Assembly: GCA_035556655.1 (NCBI GenBank)
Contig: DATMFW010000071.1
Span: 1 to 30,372, forward strand
Direction of reading: 5' to 3'
Length of the DNA stretch: 30,372 nt
From: JBDSKH01 sp035556655
GTDB lineage: Bacteria; Actinomycetota; Actinomycetes; Actinomycetales; Microbacteriaceae
The notes under the pieces were generated by a model, which ran no database searches, was not told the origin of the DNA, and worked only from the letters and a program-made list of their open reading frames with translations. This document shows, in pieces, positions 30,163 to 30,372 of this stretch. The first letter of the stretch is position 1, and each line of letters begins with the position of its first letter. Made by a program: the position numbers and the translations under genes.

Positions 30163-30372
30163 GGGGTCGGCGGCCAGTCGGGCAGCCCCGAGGATGCCGG
30201 CGTTGTTGCGCAGAACGGCGGGCACGATCGGCGTGCGCAGGTGCAGCAGCGGCAGGAACTCCTCGTGGCTCTTCGACACTCCGCCGCCGACGACGAACAG
30301 CACCGGCGAGAACAGCCACTCGACGGTCTCGTAGTAGCGCTGCAGGCGTTTCGCCCACGCCGCCCAGTCGAG
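30133..30372 (-). CDS. ppgK: Polyphosphate glucokinase, C-terminal part (ROK family)
   Basis: The frame is open to the right edge, so only the last 79 residues are visible. They match the C-terminus of actinobacterial PpgK, which phosphorylates glucose using polyphosphate: LDWAAWAKRLQRYYETVEWL, then FSPVLFVVGGGVSKSHEEFL, and TPIVPAVLRNNAGILGAARL. The GGGVSK segment is the typical C-terminal nucleotide/phosphate-binding region of ROK-family sugar kinases. The TGA stop (complement of 30133-30135) lies inside the convergent membrane-protein gene. Confidence 0.9.
   Translation of the reverse strand, partial: LDWAAWAKRLQRYYETVEWLFSPVLFVVGGGVSKSHEEFLPLLHLRTPIVPAVLRNNAGILGAARLAADPSAFTTSGGD

Overview
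The window is high-G+C chromosomal DNA. Third codon positions are almost all G or C, GTG starts are frequent, and the gene neighbourhoods match Actinobacteria of the family Microbacteriaceae, most likely Microbacterium or a close relative. This assignment rests on gene order and protein character, not on a marker-gene comparison. The content is mostly core housekeeping. There are no insertion sequences, phage genes or CRISPR arrays. The unusual material lies in the spaces between and at the ends of genes.

Layout: 1-1216 holds a flavin-dependent monooxygenase (5' end cut off by the window) with its partner FMN reductase, followed by a small exported protein of unknown function. 2013-4292 is pnp (PNPase). 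4369-7235 holds small genes: a membrane protein, a DUF1801 protein, a PEBP/YbhB protein, a DUF1684 protein and a GNAT acetyltransferase. 7262-8899 is a Pol I-like polymerase with a degenerate exonuclease half. 9017-9813 is a DUF3145 gene followed by two tiny coupled ORFs, one basic and one acidic. 9810-13335 (minus) is the type II fatty acid synthase operon fabD-fabH-acpP-fabF. 13462-16088 (plus) is a MarR regulator with an MMPL exporter. 16157-20085 (minus) is aceE followed by a PucR-type regulator of the FasR/MabR kind. A peroxiredoxin runs divergently from aceE. This block resembles the actinobacterial order peroxiredoxin, aceE, regulator, fab genes, with the MarR-MMPL pair placed between regulator and fabD.

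20704-21134 carries a small GIY-YIG nuclease gene between oppositely oriented copies of a short palindromic repeat. Other copies of the repeat lie before pnp and between the MMPL and regulator genes. 21135-22994 (minus) is a lipoprotein-type clostripain-family protease. 23092-23165 is tRNA-Val(UAC), and an EamA transporter gene starts one base after it. 24128-28731 holds an NCS1 permease with a very long proline-rich N-terminus, a NIF3-family protein, a coiled-coil 'zinc ribbon' protein that has lost most of its cysteines, and RNase HI. rnpB (RNase P RNA) follows at 28752-29117. A cold-shock protein (minus), a two-helix membrane protein and the 3' end of polyphosphate glucokinase (minus) close the window.

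Functionally, the centre of the window links pyruvate oxidation (AceE, giving acetyl-CoA), its co-directional regulator and fatty acid chain initiation and elongation. A second theme is RNA metabolism: PNPase, RNase HI, RNase P RNA, a cold-shock protein and a tRNA. Three signals deserve the closest look: the palindromic repeat family that sits at gene ends and supplies stop codons, including the GIY-YIG unit; the tRNA that abuts a start codon; and two mutually exclusive hairpins in the cold-shock 5' UTR. Several genes also share a -10 box placed exactly six bases before the start codon, which suggests leaderless transcripts.
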